Source: Chlamydiota bacterium (GTDB lineage Bacteria; Chlamydiota; Chlamydiia; Chlamydiales; JAAZZY01). Taken from it: a stretch of DNA of 48,959 nt. The position numbers and the translations under genes were made by a program. Below are positions 16,726 through 25,544 of the stretch, one piece after another; position 1 is the stretch's first letter, and each line of letters starts with the position of its first letter. The notes below the pieces were generated by a model. The model made no database searches. It was not told the DNA's origin and saw only the letters and a list, made by a program, of their open reading frames with translations. The DNA is taken from the NCBI GenBank assembly GCA_022601335.1, contig JAJACV010000029.1, positions 1 through 48,959 on the forward strand, given 5' to 3'.

Positions 16726-17727
16726 TTAAGACCCTCTTTCTACAAGTTTAGCGATACCTATACTGACAAGTCCAAGTACATAAAAAAGAAACATTCCGAA
16801 TAAAAGTGCAAAAACGGCTCGTACTTTGGCAAATTCTTTCCAAATAAACACTCCCCATATAGCTGCTATTAAAGTAGCTCCTTGCCCAAAGGCATAAGCA
16901 ATTGCTGGCCCGGCATTCGTGGAAGCTATAATATTAAAAGAGAGACCAATGCACCAAATAATACCCCCAAGCAGTCCTATGAAGTGTTGTTTAGCTGTGC
17001 CTTGAAAATATAAATTCATAGAAAGAGGCTGACCAAAAATTGGTTTCTTCATCAAAATCGGATTGAAAATAAGTGTACAGAAAACAACACCTATTCCAAA
17101 AAAGAAGACAGCGCTATAGGGACTTAAAGAGCTTCCTTGTTTAATCGATGATGCTAATATGGGATAAAAGAAACTCATGAGAATACCGCTGAGTACAGAA
17201 ATCAAGATACCTTTCTTTGTTGTATGACTTCCAGGGTTTTCTTGTGCCTCTTTTTTTCTATAAGCCTTTGCTGCTAAAAAAATCGCCAGTAACACAAATA
17301 GAATTCCTAAAAAAAGAAAAAAAATGTTTCCTTGGGATACAATGAGATAGCTGAAAAAAGTCCCTAAAACAAGAGCTATTCCAATGCCTATGGGGAAAGC
17401 TACCGACATACCTGCCATTGTAATAGCAGCTACCAAAAGCAGGTTGGCTCCGTTGAAAATAATTCCACTCAAAAAAGCTTTAAAAGCCTCTCCTCCCCAC
17501 GCTAGCTGAGAGATATTCTGAAAAAAAGAGGGTCCACTACTTCCAAAACTTCCTAGAGTAATAGCTATTATAAAAGCTGTTAAAAGGACTCCAAATGAGT
17601 AATCCCAATAGTAAAGCTCAAAACGCCAGTTTTTATCTAACTTTGTAGTATTAGCCCAAGATCCCCATGCAAGCATAGTTACAAACATAAAAAGAACGGA
17701 TACAAAATAAGAACTTGGAAGATACAT
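16726..17727 (-). CDS. sugar/ureide permease-type transporter, probably ribose importer
   Basis: A 333-residue membrane protein with about ten hydrophobic helices of the drug/metabolite transporter superfamily, in the group that includes bacterial GRP sugar transporters and plant ureide permeases. The N-terminal FVTMLAWGSWANTTKL and the following FELYYWDYSFGVLL are hallmarks. A similar permease occurs with ribokinase and nucleoside hydrolase in Bacteroidetes ribose-utilisation loci (rus), where it imports ribose. Here it lies between those same two genes with gaps of two and three bases, so ribose import across the inner membrane is the most likely role. Intact nucleoside or nucleobase transport is the alternative. 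Confidence 0.8.
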   Translation of the reverse strand: MYLPSSYFVSVLFMFVTMLAWGSWANTTKLDKNWRFELYYWDYSFGVLLTAFIIAITLGSFGSSGPSFFQNISQLAWGGEAFKAFLSGIIFNGANLLLVAAITMAGMSVAFPIGIGIALVLGTFFSYLIVSQGNIFFLFLGILFVLLAIFLAAKAYRKKEAQENPGSHTTKKGILISVLSGILMSFFYPILASSIKQGSSLSPYSAVFFFGIGVVFCTLIFNPILMKKPIFGQPLSMNLYFQGTAKQHFIGLLGGIIWCIGLSFNIIASTNAGPAIAYAFGQGATLIAAIWGVFIWKEFAKVRAVFALLFGMFLFYVLGLVSIGIAKLVERGS

Positions 17728-17730
17728 GAT

Positions 17731-18750
17731 CTAATGACCCTGGCTGAGTGTCTTATAGAAAAGAGAATAAAACGTGGTGGGGTTAATTGATAAACAAACG
17801 TTGACTAAGCTTCCACTGGAGGATTCGAAAAAACATCCATAACTTTGCCCCTGTTGAGTGTTCAAAGATAAATTCATATTTTTGTATTCCCCAATAGATG
17901 GAGTCGTCATCACCATTGCAGCTACTGGATCCCAAAAATAAAGAGTGACATTTTTTTGAGTTTCAACAAAAGGAGCTATGACTTCATAGACAAAATTAGC
18001 TGAAGGGTTTCTCTGCTCATTTTTAAACTTATCGTAGATTGCCTGATTAATTGGAGCATCTTGAGTGGCATTCAGGGGAACCAAAGTAATAGGAGCTCCA
18101 CTTGAAATAGAGACTTCTGCAGCTTTTACATCTAAAAATATATTATATTCGGCACAGATATTTTTAAATCCTCTAGGCTCTCCCACTATATTACCACTGA
18201 AATTAACGGCCCCACCTGAAATCACAATATTTTCTATTTTACTAATAATAGAGGGATCACTTTCTATAGCAAGGGCAATATTCGTCATAGGAGCTAAAGA
18301 GAGAATCGTTACTTTTTCAGTAGAATTTTTCAGCGTTTGAATAATCAATTCACAAGATGAAAGAGAAGAGGGAGGATTCGGATTTTTTGGCAGAGGAATA
18401 TTGAATACGTTATCAACTCCTGTTCTCCATACTTCAGGGAAGTTGGCATAGGGACTCAAAGATTCTTGAGCTCCATAAGATACGGGTATATTAGGGTGTC
18501 CTGCCAATTCTAAAAGATCGAGTATATTTGGAGCGGTACACTTCCAATGAGCCATTCCTGAGCCCGTCGTCGTTACCGCAAGGATTTCCACATTTTGCAG
18601 CTTCAAAAGATACAAAATCGCCATCATGTCATCCATGTCGCAATCTGTATCGACAATTACCTTGATGGGTTGATTGTCCGCGCTTAGATGAATCGTAAAA
18701 AATGAAAACAGAACCAGTAATAAAATTTTTAATCTCATTCTTTTCTTCAT
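17731..18750 (-). CDS. exported inosine-uridine-type nucleoside hydrolase
   Basis: A 339-residue enzyme that splits ribonucleosides into base and ribose. After two basic clusters, residues 8-24 are hydrophobic (ILLLVLFSFFTIHLSA), a signal peptide, so it acts in the periplasm or beyond. The mature part opens with IVDTDCDMDDMMAIL, the DxDxxxDD calcium-binding motif of the family, and has LAPMTNIALAI and the C-terminal WDPVAAMVM with its calcium-ligand Asp. It is the first gene of an operon with a permease and ribokinase, divergent from miaB. The export signal is notable because many family members are cytosolic; it implies that bases and ribose are released outside the inner membrane. Confidence 0.9.
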   Translation of the reverse strand: MKKRMRLKILLLVLFSFFTIHLSADNQPIKVIVDTDCDMDDMMAILYLLKLQNVEILAVTTTGSGMAHWKCTAPNILDLLELAGHPNIPVSYGAQESLSPYANFPEVWRTGVDNVFNIPLPKNPNPPSSLSSCELIIQTLKNSTEKVTILSLAPMTNIALAIESDPSIISKIENIVISGGAVNFSGNIVGEPRGFKNICAEYNIFLDVKAAEVSISSGAPITLVPLNATQDAPINQAIYDKFKNEQRNPSANFVYEVIAPFVETQKNVTLYFWDPVAAMVMTTPSIGEYKNMNLSLNTQQGQSYGCFFESSSGSLVNVCLSINPTTFYSLFYKTLSQGH

Positions 18751-18835
18751 AACGCTCTTTGCTATTTCAGTAAAGAAATGCCTTAAAAACTTTGATAAAA
18801 TTTATTTATTTATTGAAAGTAACGCTTTATTCTCA

Positions 18836-18864
18836 TTGATTATTTACCCTTTTTTTCGCATAAT
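18836..18864 (+). promoter_or_regulatory. candidate promoter of miaB
   Basis: TTGATT (18836-18841), 17 bases, CATAAT (18859-18864). The start near 18871 would leave a leader of about 23 bases. Confidence 0.45.
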
Positions 18865-18893
18865 CTCCCTCAAAATTAATCTAGAGAGTCTTT

Positions 18894-20234
18894 ATGAAAG
18901 AGCCTAAAACATACTTTATTCGCACCTATGGCTGCCAAATGAATGAACTAGATACAGAAGTCATGCGTGGTCAGCTTGAGAAAAGAGGGCTTAAATGGTT
19001 AGAAAATGAAGCCGAAGTGGATCTTTTAATTTTCAATACATGCTCTATTCGCGATTTAGCTGAGAGAAAGGTAATGGGAAAGTTGGGCCTTTTAGCTAAA
19101 AAGAAAAACTCTGATCAAATTGTTGGTGTCACTGGATGTATGGCTAATGCCAAGAAAGAATCCCTTTTTAAGAAAATGCCCCACGTTCACTTTGTTTTAG
19201 GAACAAACGATTTACATACACTTAACGACACTTTAGACACTCTTCTTGCAACAGGCTCCAAAGGAATAGGAATCCAAAAACACTTTACAGAAGAGCTCGA
19301 TTATATAGGCGCTAAAAGGGATGACAAGTTGAAGGCTTATATTTCTATTATTAGAGGATGCAACAAATACTGTACCTACTGCATTGTCCCCTACACTAGA
19401 GGCCCTGAGGTCTCGCGCGCGCCTGAAGATATTATTCAAGAGTGTAAAATTCTTGCGTCTAAAGGTTACAAAGAAATCACCTTACTTGGACAAAATGTAA
19501 ATAGTTATGGCAAAGACAACGCTTCATTTAACTGTTTGTTTCATGACCTACTCTATAAGCTAGATGCCATAGATGGAATAGAGCGCATTCGATTTATGAC
19601 AAGCCATCCGGTGGATATTACACGCCAGCTCATGGAAGCTATTCGAGACTTGCCCTCACTGTGTGAATTTATTCATTTCCCTGTTCAATCGGGTTCTAGT
19701 CGTATTTTGAAAAAGATGCATCGCATTTATACCCTGGAGCAATACCTTGAAAAAGTAGCTCTTCTCAAAGAGATTGTCCCTAATGCAGCACTAGGAACCG
19801 ATATCATTGTAGGGTTTCCAACAGAGACTCATGAAGATTTTATGGAAACCTATAAAGTTTTAGAACACATTGAGTATTCTGTAGCCTTCTTATTTGCCTA
19901 TTCAGAAAGAAAAGGCACGCCAGCGACTCGATTTAAAGATACTATTCCAGAAGAAGTTAAGCAAGAGCGTCTTCAGATGCTTATTCAACTTCAAGACGGC
20001 ATTTACAAAAAACAACGACAAGCGCTTATAGGATCTACACAAGAGGTTTTAGTTGAAAGAGCGAGCACCAGAAATCCTCATCTTCTTAAGGGAAGAACCC
20101 GCTGCTGGAAAAATGCCATTTTTCCAGGAGACGCATCACTTATAGGATCCCTCGCCTCTATTTATGTTGATGATTTTACTCACCAAACTCTTGTAGGGCG
20201 AAAAGTAGAAGAACCTCTCAGCTTAATTTCATAG
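18894..20234 (+). CDS. miaB: tRNA-2-methylthio-N6-dimethylallyladenosine synthase MiaB
   Basis: A 446-residue methylthiotransferase that adds the 2-methylthio group to i6A37 of tRNAs reading U-starting codons. The N-terminal domain has the three auxiliary-cluster cysteines C14, C50 and C82; the radical SAM motif C156-x3-C160-x2-C163 (RGCNKYCTYCIVPYTRG) follows, and a C-terminal TRAM domain (about 380-440) binds the tRNA. The full YTRG signature and the length separate MiaB from RimO and MtaB. It is a single gene, divergent from the ribose operon. Confidence 0.95.
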   Translation: MKEPKTYFIRTYGCQMNELDTEVMRGQLEKRGLKWLENEAEVDLLIFNTCSIRDLAERKVMGKLGLLAKKKNSDQIVGVTGCMANAKKESLFKKMPHVHFVLGTNDLHTLNDTLDTLLATGSKGIGIQKHFTEELDYIGAKRDDKLKAYISIIRGCNKYCTYCIVPYTRGPEVSRAPEDIIQECKILASKGYKEITLLGQNVNSYGKDNASFNCLFHDLLYKLDAIDGIERIRFMTSHPVDITRQLMEAIRDLPSLCEFIHFPVQSGSSRILKKMHRIYTLEQYLEKVALLKEIVPNAALGTDIIVGFPTETHEDFMETYKVLEHIEYSVAFLFAYSERKGTPATRFKDTIPEEVKQERLQMLIQLQDGIYKKQRQALIGSTQEVLVERASTRNPHLLKGRTRCWKNAIFPGDASLIGSLASIYVDDFTHQTLVGRKVEEPLSLIS

Positions 20235-20294
20235 TGTCCTTTTTTAACTAATTTCGATTGCTCTTAAATTTCTTTTGGGATAATCCATGAAATT

Positions 20295-20642
20295 ATGAAG
20301 ACTTATCAAAAATCAAAGAAAATTGCAGGTCCGCTTCTTCTTATATTAGGAATTTTGTTCATTGTTTTTGCAGGAATCATCACAAAACAAGTAAATGAGG
20401 GCTCGCAAAAAATTAAAAAAACGCAAAAAAGCGTGAATGCGGCTCGAGGAATTTCGAGAATCAATCCTTTTGCAAGAAAAGTAGTAGATTGTGCCACACG
20501 TCCAGTGCAACAAAAAATCAATCAAGGTGAGATAAGAGTAAGCAAATTTAAAACTCTTTCTGTTATCTTCCTTGTCGTTGGAATATTGTTTACTGTGCTT
20601 GGATCTCTTCTTATTTTTTTAGGATTCAAAAAGAAAAAATAG
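20295..20642 (+). CDS. small membrane protein with two hydrophobic helices
   Basis: A 115-residue protein that I cannot assign. It has one helix near the N-terminus (GPLLLILGILFIVFAGII, about 12-29), a basic extramembrane stretch of about 55 residues rich in Lys, Arg, Gln and Ser, and a second helix (LSVIFLVVGILFTVLGSLLIFLGF, about 88-111). A Lys-rich tail ends it. The symmetric hairpin suggests both termini are on the same (probably cytoplasmic) side. It lies 60 bases after miaB in the same direction. Confidence 0.65.
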   Translation: MKTYQKSKKIAGPLLLILGILFIVFAGIITKQVNEGSQKIKKTQKSVNAARGISRINPFARKVVDCATRPVQQKINQGEIRVSKFKTLSVIFLVVGILFTVLGSLLIFLGFKKKK

Positions 20643-20766
20643 TTTCAATCCCACGCATAAATTAGCAACATCGATCTTAAACTGTTGTTAATTCAGCATC
20701 TTTAATTAAGATATTTGACGGCATTCAATGAAAGTAAAAAAATCTAGAGTAAACAAAGACTGAAAG

Positions 20767-22038
20767 CTAGATTTCAACTTCAAATTTTTGCAACCTCGAT
20801 GCAAGGTCATAAGGGCAGCTCGCTCTGACAAAAATATCATTATCTTGATACTCTTGTTCTAACACGACTCCATCTCTCAAAATATCACTAAAGAATCTAA
20901 AGTCTTTTTGGGGAATAAGGAGAGTAAGCGTTTTTGTTAACTGCTTTAAAGAATCCATCATTTGCTTGAAAAGCCTCTCAAAGCCGTCCTGTTTCAATGC
21001 GGATATTTCAACTGTGTTGTTGTATTGGAGCCTAAACCTGTTCATTACCGTTCTATTTTCACACTGATCTACCTTATTCAAGAGAGTAACCATCGGTTTT
21101 TTACCTGCTTTGAGCTCTTTAAGTACCTCTTCGGTTGCTTTAGCTTGTTCAATGGCCATAGGGTTTGATACATCAATAACGTGTAATAGAATGTCAGCAT
21201 AGAGAGACTCTTCTAAAGTACTTTTAAAAGCAGCGATAAGAGTATGTGGAAGCTTTCGGATAAATCCTACCGTATCAACTAAGAGAATTTTTTGATTGTT
21301 CGGCAAGGTAAACTTTTTAGTAGTTGTATCTAATGTTGCAAACAATTTGTCTTCAACAAGCACTTTAGCTTCAGTAAGAGCTTTTAAAAGAGTCGACTTA
21401 CCCGCATTGGTGTATCCAATAATTGCAAAAGTAGGAATACCTTTTTTAAGTCTTTTTGCTCTTTGAGTCATTCGTTGTCTTTGCACAACTTTCAACTCTC
21501 TCTCAAGTTTTTGAATCAACTTTTCAAGAAGGCGCCTATCAATCTCAAGTTGTTTCTCCCCTTCTCCTTTTTGGTTAACGGCTCCACCTTTCTGCCTGGA
21601 GAGGTGAGTCCAAAGTCTTTTGAGTCGAGGCAACTGATATTTTGCTTGAGCGAGTTCTATTTGCAGCTTAGCTTCCCGTGTTTGGGCGCGCTGAGCAAAG
21701 ACAGCTAATATAATTTCACTGCGCTCCATGACAGGCTTTTGAAAAGCTTTTTCTAAATTACGTTGCTGAGCTGGAGAAATTTCCTCATCTATAATCACTA
21801 GATCATAGTCATTTGATTTAACATAGTCAGAAAGCTCTTCGAGCTTACCAGAACCCATATAAGTGGCTGCATGAATTGTTTTTAAAAAACAGGGAATAGC
21901 TGTGGTCTCGGATATTCCATAGGTTTGTGCGAGCTGCTTGAGTTCTTCTAAATGTTCGGAACAAGTGGGTTTATCAGTTCCATGAGCATAAAATCCCACT
22001 AGTAATGCTTTTTCTGTTAGTTTTTTTTCTTTTTCCAA
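20767..22038 (-). CDS. hflX: GTPase HflX
   Basis: A 423-residue Obg-like GTPase that splits stalled or stress-inactive ribosomes in other bacteria. It has the N-terminal HflX domain with its glycine-rich MGSGKLEEL segment, a helical linker, and the G domain: G1 GYTNAGKS (208-215), G3 DTVGF (255-259), G4 NKVD (321-324). The start is a TTG at 22038; AGGAG at 22044-22048 lies five bases before it and overlaps the stop codon of the upstream hydrolase gene, so translation is probably coupled. Confidence 0.95.
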   Translation of the reverse strand: MEKEKKLTEKALLVGFYAHGTDKPTCSEHLEELKQLAQTYGISETTAIPCFLKTIHAATYMGSGKLEELSDYVKSNDYDLVIIDEEISPAQQRNLEKAFQKPVMERSEIILAVFAQRAQTREAKLQIELAQAKYQLPRLKRLWTHLSRQKGGAVNQKGEGEKQLEIDRRLLEKLIQKLERELKVVQRQRMTQRAKRLKKGIPTFAIIGYTNAGKSTLLKALTEAKVLVEDKLFATLDTTTKKFTLPNNQKILLVDTVGFIRKLPHTLIAAFKSTLEESLYADILLHVIDVSNPMAIEQAKATEEVLKELKAGKKPMVTLLNKVDQCENRTVMNRFRLQYNNTVEISALKQDGFERLFKQMMDSLKQLTKTLTLLIPQKDFRFFSDILRDGVVLEQEYQDNDIFVRASCPYDLASRLQKFEVEI

Positions 22039-22047
22039 AAAAACTCC

Positions 22048-22827
22048 TTAAAATTCAAGTTCGAGCCCATCATAGCTCAGCTGCACCCCTTCAGGTAAAC
22101 TACTGTTTGTAATCTCATGGTCAAGTTCATGACCAATATGATTGATAAAAACGCGTTTTGGCCCAATGACATTAGCAAAGTCTAGAGCTTCTTGTATACA
22201 AAAATGCATAGGAGAGTTTGTATGTCTTAGACCACTGACTATAAGAGTCTCCACTCCCCTGAGATCTTCAAAAACTGTTTTATCATATCGTTTGATGTCT
22301 GAAATATAGGCTATCTTGCCTATACGCAGACCCATGACAGGCATATCTCCTTGATAATACGTTAAGTATCTCAAGTTAATTCCATGAAAGTCCAGTTCAC
22401 CTCTTGAGCTTTGCAAGGACTGGTAATTGAAGCGCACTGTTTTACTATTGCTCTCTTTGGGCTCTATAAATTGATAAAAGTATCTCAAGCGAATTTCATC
22501 TAGTGAGGCTTCTGATAAAAGGCAGTGAATCGGTTTTTTATCTATAAAATAAAAAATTCTTAAATCATCAAGCCCACCAATATGATCATAGTGGACATGG
22601 GTAATAATAACCGCTGTGAGATGTTTAATTTTGTGCTTTAATGCTTGATATCGAAAATCAGGCCCTGGATCTACCAAGATATTTTTTGAACCTACCTTTA
22701 AGAGAATAGAGGGTCTAAATCTTTTATTATAAGGTGAGTCTGATTGACAGACCTTACATTCACAGCTAATTACTGGAACTCCAGAAGAGGACCCTGTGCC
22801 TAAAAATAATAATTTGTTCTTCATCAT
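22048..22827 (-). CDS. metallo-beta-lactamase-fold hydrolase (PhnP-like)
   Basis: A 259-residue protein with the metal-binding motif H77-x-H79-x-D81-H82 (THVHYDHIGGLDD), later DIKRYD and a C-terminal INHIGH segment. The N-terminal LFLGTGSSSGVPV and CxC pair (CECKVC, 22-27) match the PhnP/cyclic phosphodiesterase branch, whose members act on phosphoribosyl cyclic phosphate or related phosphodiesters. The true substrate here is unknown, since no phosphonate genes are nearby. It is the first gene of a two-gene minus operon with hflX, divergent from the FAD oxidoreductase gene. Confidence 0.85.
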   Translation of the reverse strand: MMKNKLLFLGTGSSSGVPVISCECKVCQSDSPYNKRFRPSILLKVGSKNILVDPGPDFRYQALKHKIKHLTAVIITHVHYDHIGGLDDLRIFYFIDKKPIHCLLSEASLDEIRLRYFYQFIEPKESNSKTVRFNYQSLQSSRGELDFHGINLRYLTYYQGDMPVMGLRIGKIAYISDIKRYDKTVFEDLRGVETLIVSGLRHTNSPMHFCIQEALDFANVIGPKRVFINHIGHELDHEITNSSLPEGVQLSYDGLELEF

Positions 22828-22858
22828 CTTTTTTCTTTTAACCGGATATGGTAATATT

Positions 22859-22888
22859 TTACCAAGAAGAATTAACTCACTATATAAT
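22859..22888 (+). promoter_or_regulatory. candidate promoter of the FAD oxidoreductase gene
   Basis: TTACCA (22859-22864), 18 bases, perfect TATAAT (22883-22888). The predicted start near 22895 is two bases before the ATG at 22897, and no Shine-Dalgarno is visible. Confidence 0.4.
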
Positions 22889-22896
22889 TAATAACA

Positions 22897-23916
22897 ATGA
22901 AAATAGCTATTGTAGGATCTGGTTTTGCAGGCCTTGCGTGTGCGTGGTTTTACTCTCAACTAGATCCAGATACACAAATAACAGTTTTTGATCCTAAGCC
23001 CATTTCTAAAAGAACCTCATCACTAGCTTTTTTACTCCATGCTTATATTCATCCACGAGCTAAACAAAGTTGGAGAGGTCAAGACGCTTTGTCAGCTGCT
23101 CAAAACCTTTTTCAAGCAGTCTCTTCTTACTCCAGAGAACCTTTTTTTATAAAACGTCCTTTTCTAAAACTTGCAAATACAAATCCTTTAATAGAAGCCT
23201 TCAAAAAAGCAGCTCAATTAGACCCTGAGCTATTGTGGTCAGAAAATACAGATTTTGGACATCCTGGCCTTTGGGTTAATGAGGCCTTTCAAATGCGCTC
23301 CGATCTTTATCTTAATGCCCTTCAACTCGCCTGTGAATCAAAAGGAGTTCATTTTACTCCTCAATCCTTTAGTTTCAAAAATGCTTTTGATCGAGTTGTT
23401 CTTTGCGCTGGAGATAGAATGACTAAACTAATTGGATTCCCAAAATTCCACAAAATAAAAGGACAAGTTTTACAACTGAAATATTCTTATGAATCTTTTA
23501 AATTAGATCATGCACTAACAGCTTATAAGTGCCACTTAATTCCTTCATTTGACTCTAGGATACTAACTGTAGCTAGCACTTATGAGCGTGATTATGATAG
23601 TGAGGAACCCAATAAGGAGATCGCATTAGAAAGACTCCAACCCTATGTTCAAGATATTTTTCCGCGCTTTTGCCCCCAAGATATTATTCAAGTATCTAGT
23701 GGCATTCGACTGTACACGAGCAATCGCCTTCCCATTGCTGATCAAATAAATAAAAATTTATGGGTGTTTTCTGCTATGGGATCTAAAGGCTTGCTCTATC
23801 ATGCCTATTTAGGAAAAAAACTAGCTCATGCAATCCATACAAATAACATAGAATCCCTACCCAAAGAAACCCGATTTAATTCGAAGGATTTGACTGAACT
23901 AAAGATTTTCGAGTAG
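22897..23916 (+). CDS. FAD-dependent oxidoreductase (DAO family, MnmC C-domain-like)
   Basis: A 339-residue flavoprotein of the D-amino acid oxidase fold. The FAD-binding GSGFAG is at 7-12, with Asp32 near the end of the second strand (FDPKP). Middle segments such as LHAYIHPRAKQSW, and the C-terminal RLPIADQ and SAMGSKGLLYHAYLG, resemble the oxidoreductase half of MnmC, which removes the carboxymethyl group from cmnm5s2U34 in tRNA. The methyltransferase half is absent. A role in tRNA wobble modification is possible but a general amino acid oxidase cannot be excluded. The 3' end overlaps the convergent exported-protein gene by 41 bases. Confidence 0.75.
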   Translation: MKIAIVGSGFAGLACAWFYSQLDPDTQITVFDPKPISKRTSSLAFLLHAYIHPRAKQSWRGQDALSAAQNLFQAVSSYSREPFFIKRPFLKLANTNPLIEAFKKAAQLDPELLWSENTDFGHPGLWVNEAFQMRSDLYLNALQLACESKGVHFTPQSFSFKNAFDRVVLCAGDRMTKLIGFPKFHKIKGQVLQLKYSYESFKLDHALTAYKCHLIPSFDSRILTVASTYERDYDSEEPNKEIALERLQPYVQDIFPRFCPQDIIQVSSGIRLYTSNRLPIADQINKNLWVFSAMGSKGLLYHAYLGKKLAHAIHTNNIESLPKETRFNSKDLTELKIFE

Positions 23917-24673
23917 ACGGAAGATTAATATGAGACAGTTCCGGAGCATACACGTTCGATGTCCATGAATAGCTTCTTAAAATTCCAAAACCATCGCCAT
24001 TACTTAGACTCTGCTTAGCTTCTATACTTGAATTTTGATTGAATTGATTTTTAAAAGATGAAACAGATGCGCCATTATAGACAATGGAGTACTGGGGCTG
24101 GTTAGCTCCAATTAATGTGACAAAAACGGACCAACCTGATTGAGAACAGCTTGGCGACTGTGCCCAGTTTTCTAAAATACTTTCAAAAGCAGCTTCCTGC
24201 CCTGGCGTCACATCTAAATATTCAATAATATTAAATGGCTGTGCGCTCAAGGATTCAGAGGGTTTAGAGAGGCTCTGCATTGGCATTAAAAGACTGACAT
24301 CATACCCATTAACTTCACTTGAGATAGCTTGCTTTAGTTGGTATAGAGCACTTGATTGAGTGTCCATCTCTTGATAAATGGCTTGTAGATGCTGAAAATC
24401 CATTACAGGAATAACATAGCTATAAACGGCTTGATCTGGGCTTACAAAAGTATACCAATTGAGAGGAGCACAGGAATTATTTGGGGTCTGAAGATTATTT
24501 ATGAGCTGTTTCATATTCGCTTCATAAGCTTGGACCGTATTGGCTTTGACACTCACTTTTTGAACAAGCCAATAAGCAGGCTCTGTGTTCGGTGCAGCGG
24601 GTGCATTTGGTGTAGTCTGAGCTACTAAATTAAATGAAATAGCTGTTAAAAAAAATAAAAGCAATTTGCGCAT
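23876..24673 (-). CDS. exported protein with two similar alpha/beta repeats
   Basis: A 265-residue protein with a clear signal peptide (MRKLLLFFLTAISFNLVAQ, cleavage near 19), followed by a Pro/Ala-rich linker (about 20-32). The rest appears to be two units of about 100 residues with parallel layout: a strand-rich start (WLVQKVSVKANTVQAYEANM / FNIIEYLDVTPGQEAAFESIL), then Cys-containing PNNSCAPLNWYTFV / SPSCSQSGWSVFV, then a Tyr-Ser strand (AVYSYVIPV / PQYSIVYNG). The pattern suggests a tandem dimeric alpha/beta-barrel (ABM-like) fold, by inference only. Function is unknown; probably periplasmic. It lies 22 bases after a multi-pass membrane protein in the mdh-gltA operon. Confidence 0.75.
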   Translation of the reverse strand: MRKLLLFFLTAISFNLVAQTTPNAPAAPNTEPAYWLVQKVSVKANTVQAYEANMKQLINNLQTPNNSCAPLNWYTFVSPDQAVYSYVIPVMDFQHLQAIYQEMDTQSSALYQLKQAISSEVNGYDVSLLMPMQSLSKPSESLSAQPFNIIEYLDVTPGQEAAFESILENWAQSPSCSQSGWSVFVTLIGANQPQYSIVYNGASVSSFKNQFNQNSSIEAKQSLSNGDGFGILRSYSWTSNVYAPELSHINLPSTRKSLVQSNPSN

Positions 24674-24695
24674 ACTTTTTCTCCTGTTTAGCCCT

Positions 24696-25544
24696 CTATA
24701 CTGAAGTCAGTGTCTTTTTTACAAGAGCTTCTTTAGGAATTGTAGAATTTAAATAATCATAAGCTTCTGCAGAAAAATTAAAAAAGAATGAAACAAACGG
24801 GGTCAATACAGCGTTAAAAGGAAGCATCATAAAAAACCAAGAAAGACCTACTAAAAGAGGAGTAGTAGCTGTAAAAAAGGTCACTTTTGTGAGATAAGCG
24901 GCTCCAATTAGTATGCTTAATACTAAGAGGAGAGGGATAGATGATATTCCTAAAAAAAAGAGGTTTAAAAGTACATTTTTTTTAAACCGAGCTCCCACTT
25001 CCTTCCAAAGAGCTAAATCGACCTGCTCTCGGAAAGCGAGAGCCGGGGTTACAAAAAAAAGAGCCACTACATTTATGCAAGCGAGTACAAGTGAAGATAA
25101 AATTAAAATAAAAGGTCCGAGAGATAGAAAAACCCCAATTAAATCACCAATACCAGGAATCATTTTAAGAAGAAAAAAAATACCTAACACAAGCCAAGCT
25201 ACGACATAGGCTAAAAATAGAGGAAGCGTAATATAAGCAATTGAAACGATGGGCTTCCAAGTTTTAGCAATAGCTTGTTGGATAGAAAGCTCTTCTCCCC
25301 TATTAGACGCTGAGTACATCTTCACCGACAATATACCTAACGCAAAAAGAAGATTAGTGGAGGCGAAAAACGGAAGGAAGCTCAAGCTAAGAGCAACCCA
25401 CCGACTTGACTCCATAGACAATGCTCTAGAAAAAACAGCCATTACCCCACACAAGCTTAAGGTTAAAAAAACCAACCCAAGCTTTTTCTTGCTTAGAGTC
25501 AAACAAGACCTCTGAAAGATTTTTTCTAAAACTTGTAAATTCAT
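24696..25544 (-). CDS. multi-pass membrane protein of unknown function
   Basis: A 282-residue protein with about six hydrophobic helices (for example LGLVFLTLSLCGVMAVFS, IAYITLPLFLAYVVAWLVLG, LILSSLVLACINVVALFFV, LLVGLSWFFMMLPFNAV). It has no motif that I recognise. Its ATG overlaps the stop codon of citrate synthase (ATGA), so it is the third gene of the mdh-gltA transcript. The coupling suggests a role linked to dicarboxylate metabolism, such as transport, but nothing in the sequence proves it. Confidence 0.75.
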   Translation of the reverse strand: MNLQVLEKIFQRSCLTLSKKKLGLVFLTLSLCGVMAVFSRALSMESSRWVALSLSFLPFFASTNLLFALGILSVKMYSASNRGEELSIQQAIAKTWKPIVSIAYITLPLFLAYVVAWLVLGIFFLLKMIPGIGDLIGVFLSLGPFILILSSLVLACINVVALFFVTPALAFREQVDLALWKEVGARFKKNVLLNLFFLGISSIPLLLVLSILIGAAYLTKVTFFTATTPLLVGLSWFFMMLPFNAVLTPFVSFFFNFSAEAYDYLNSTIPKEALVKKTLTSV

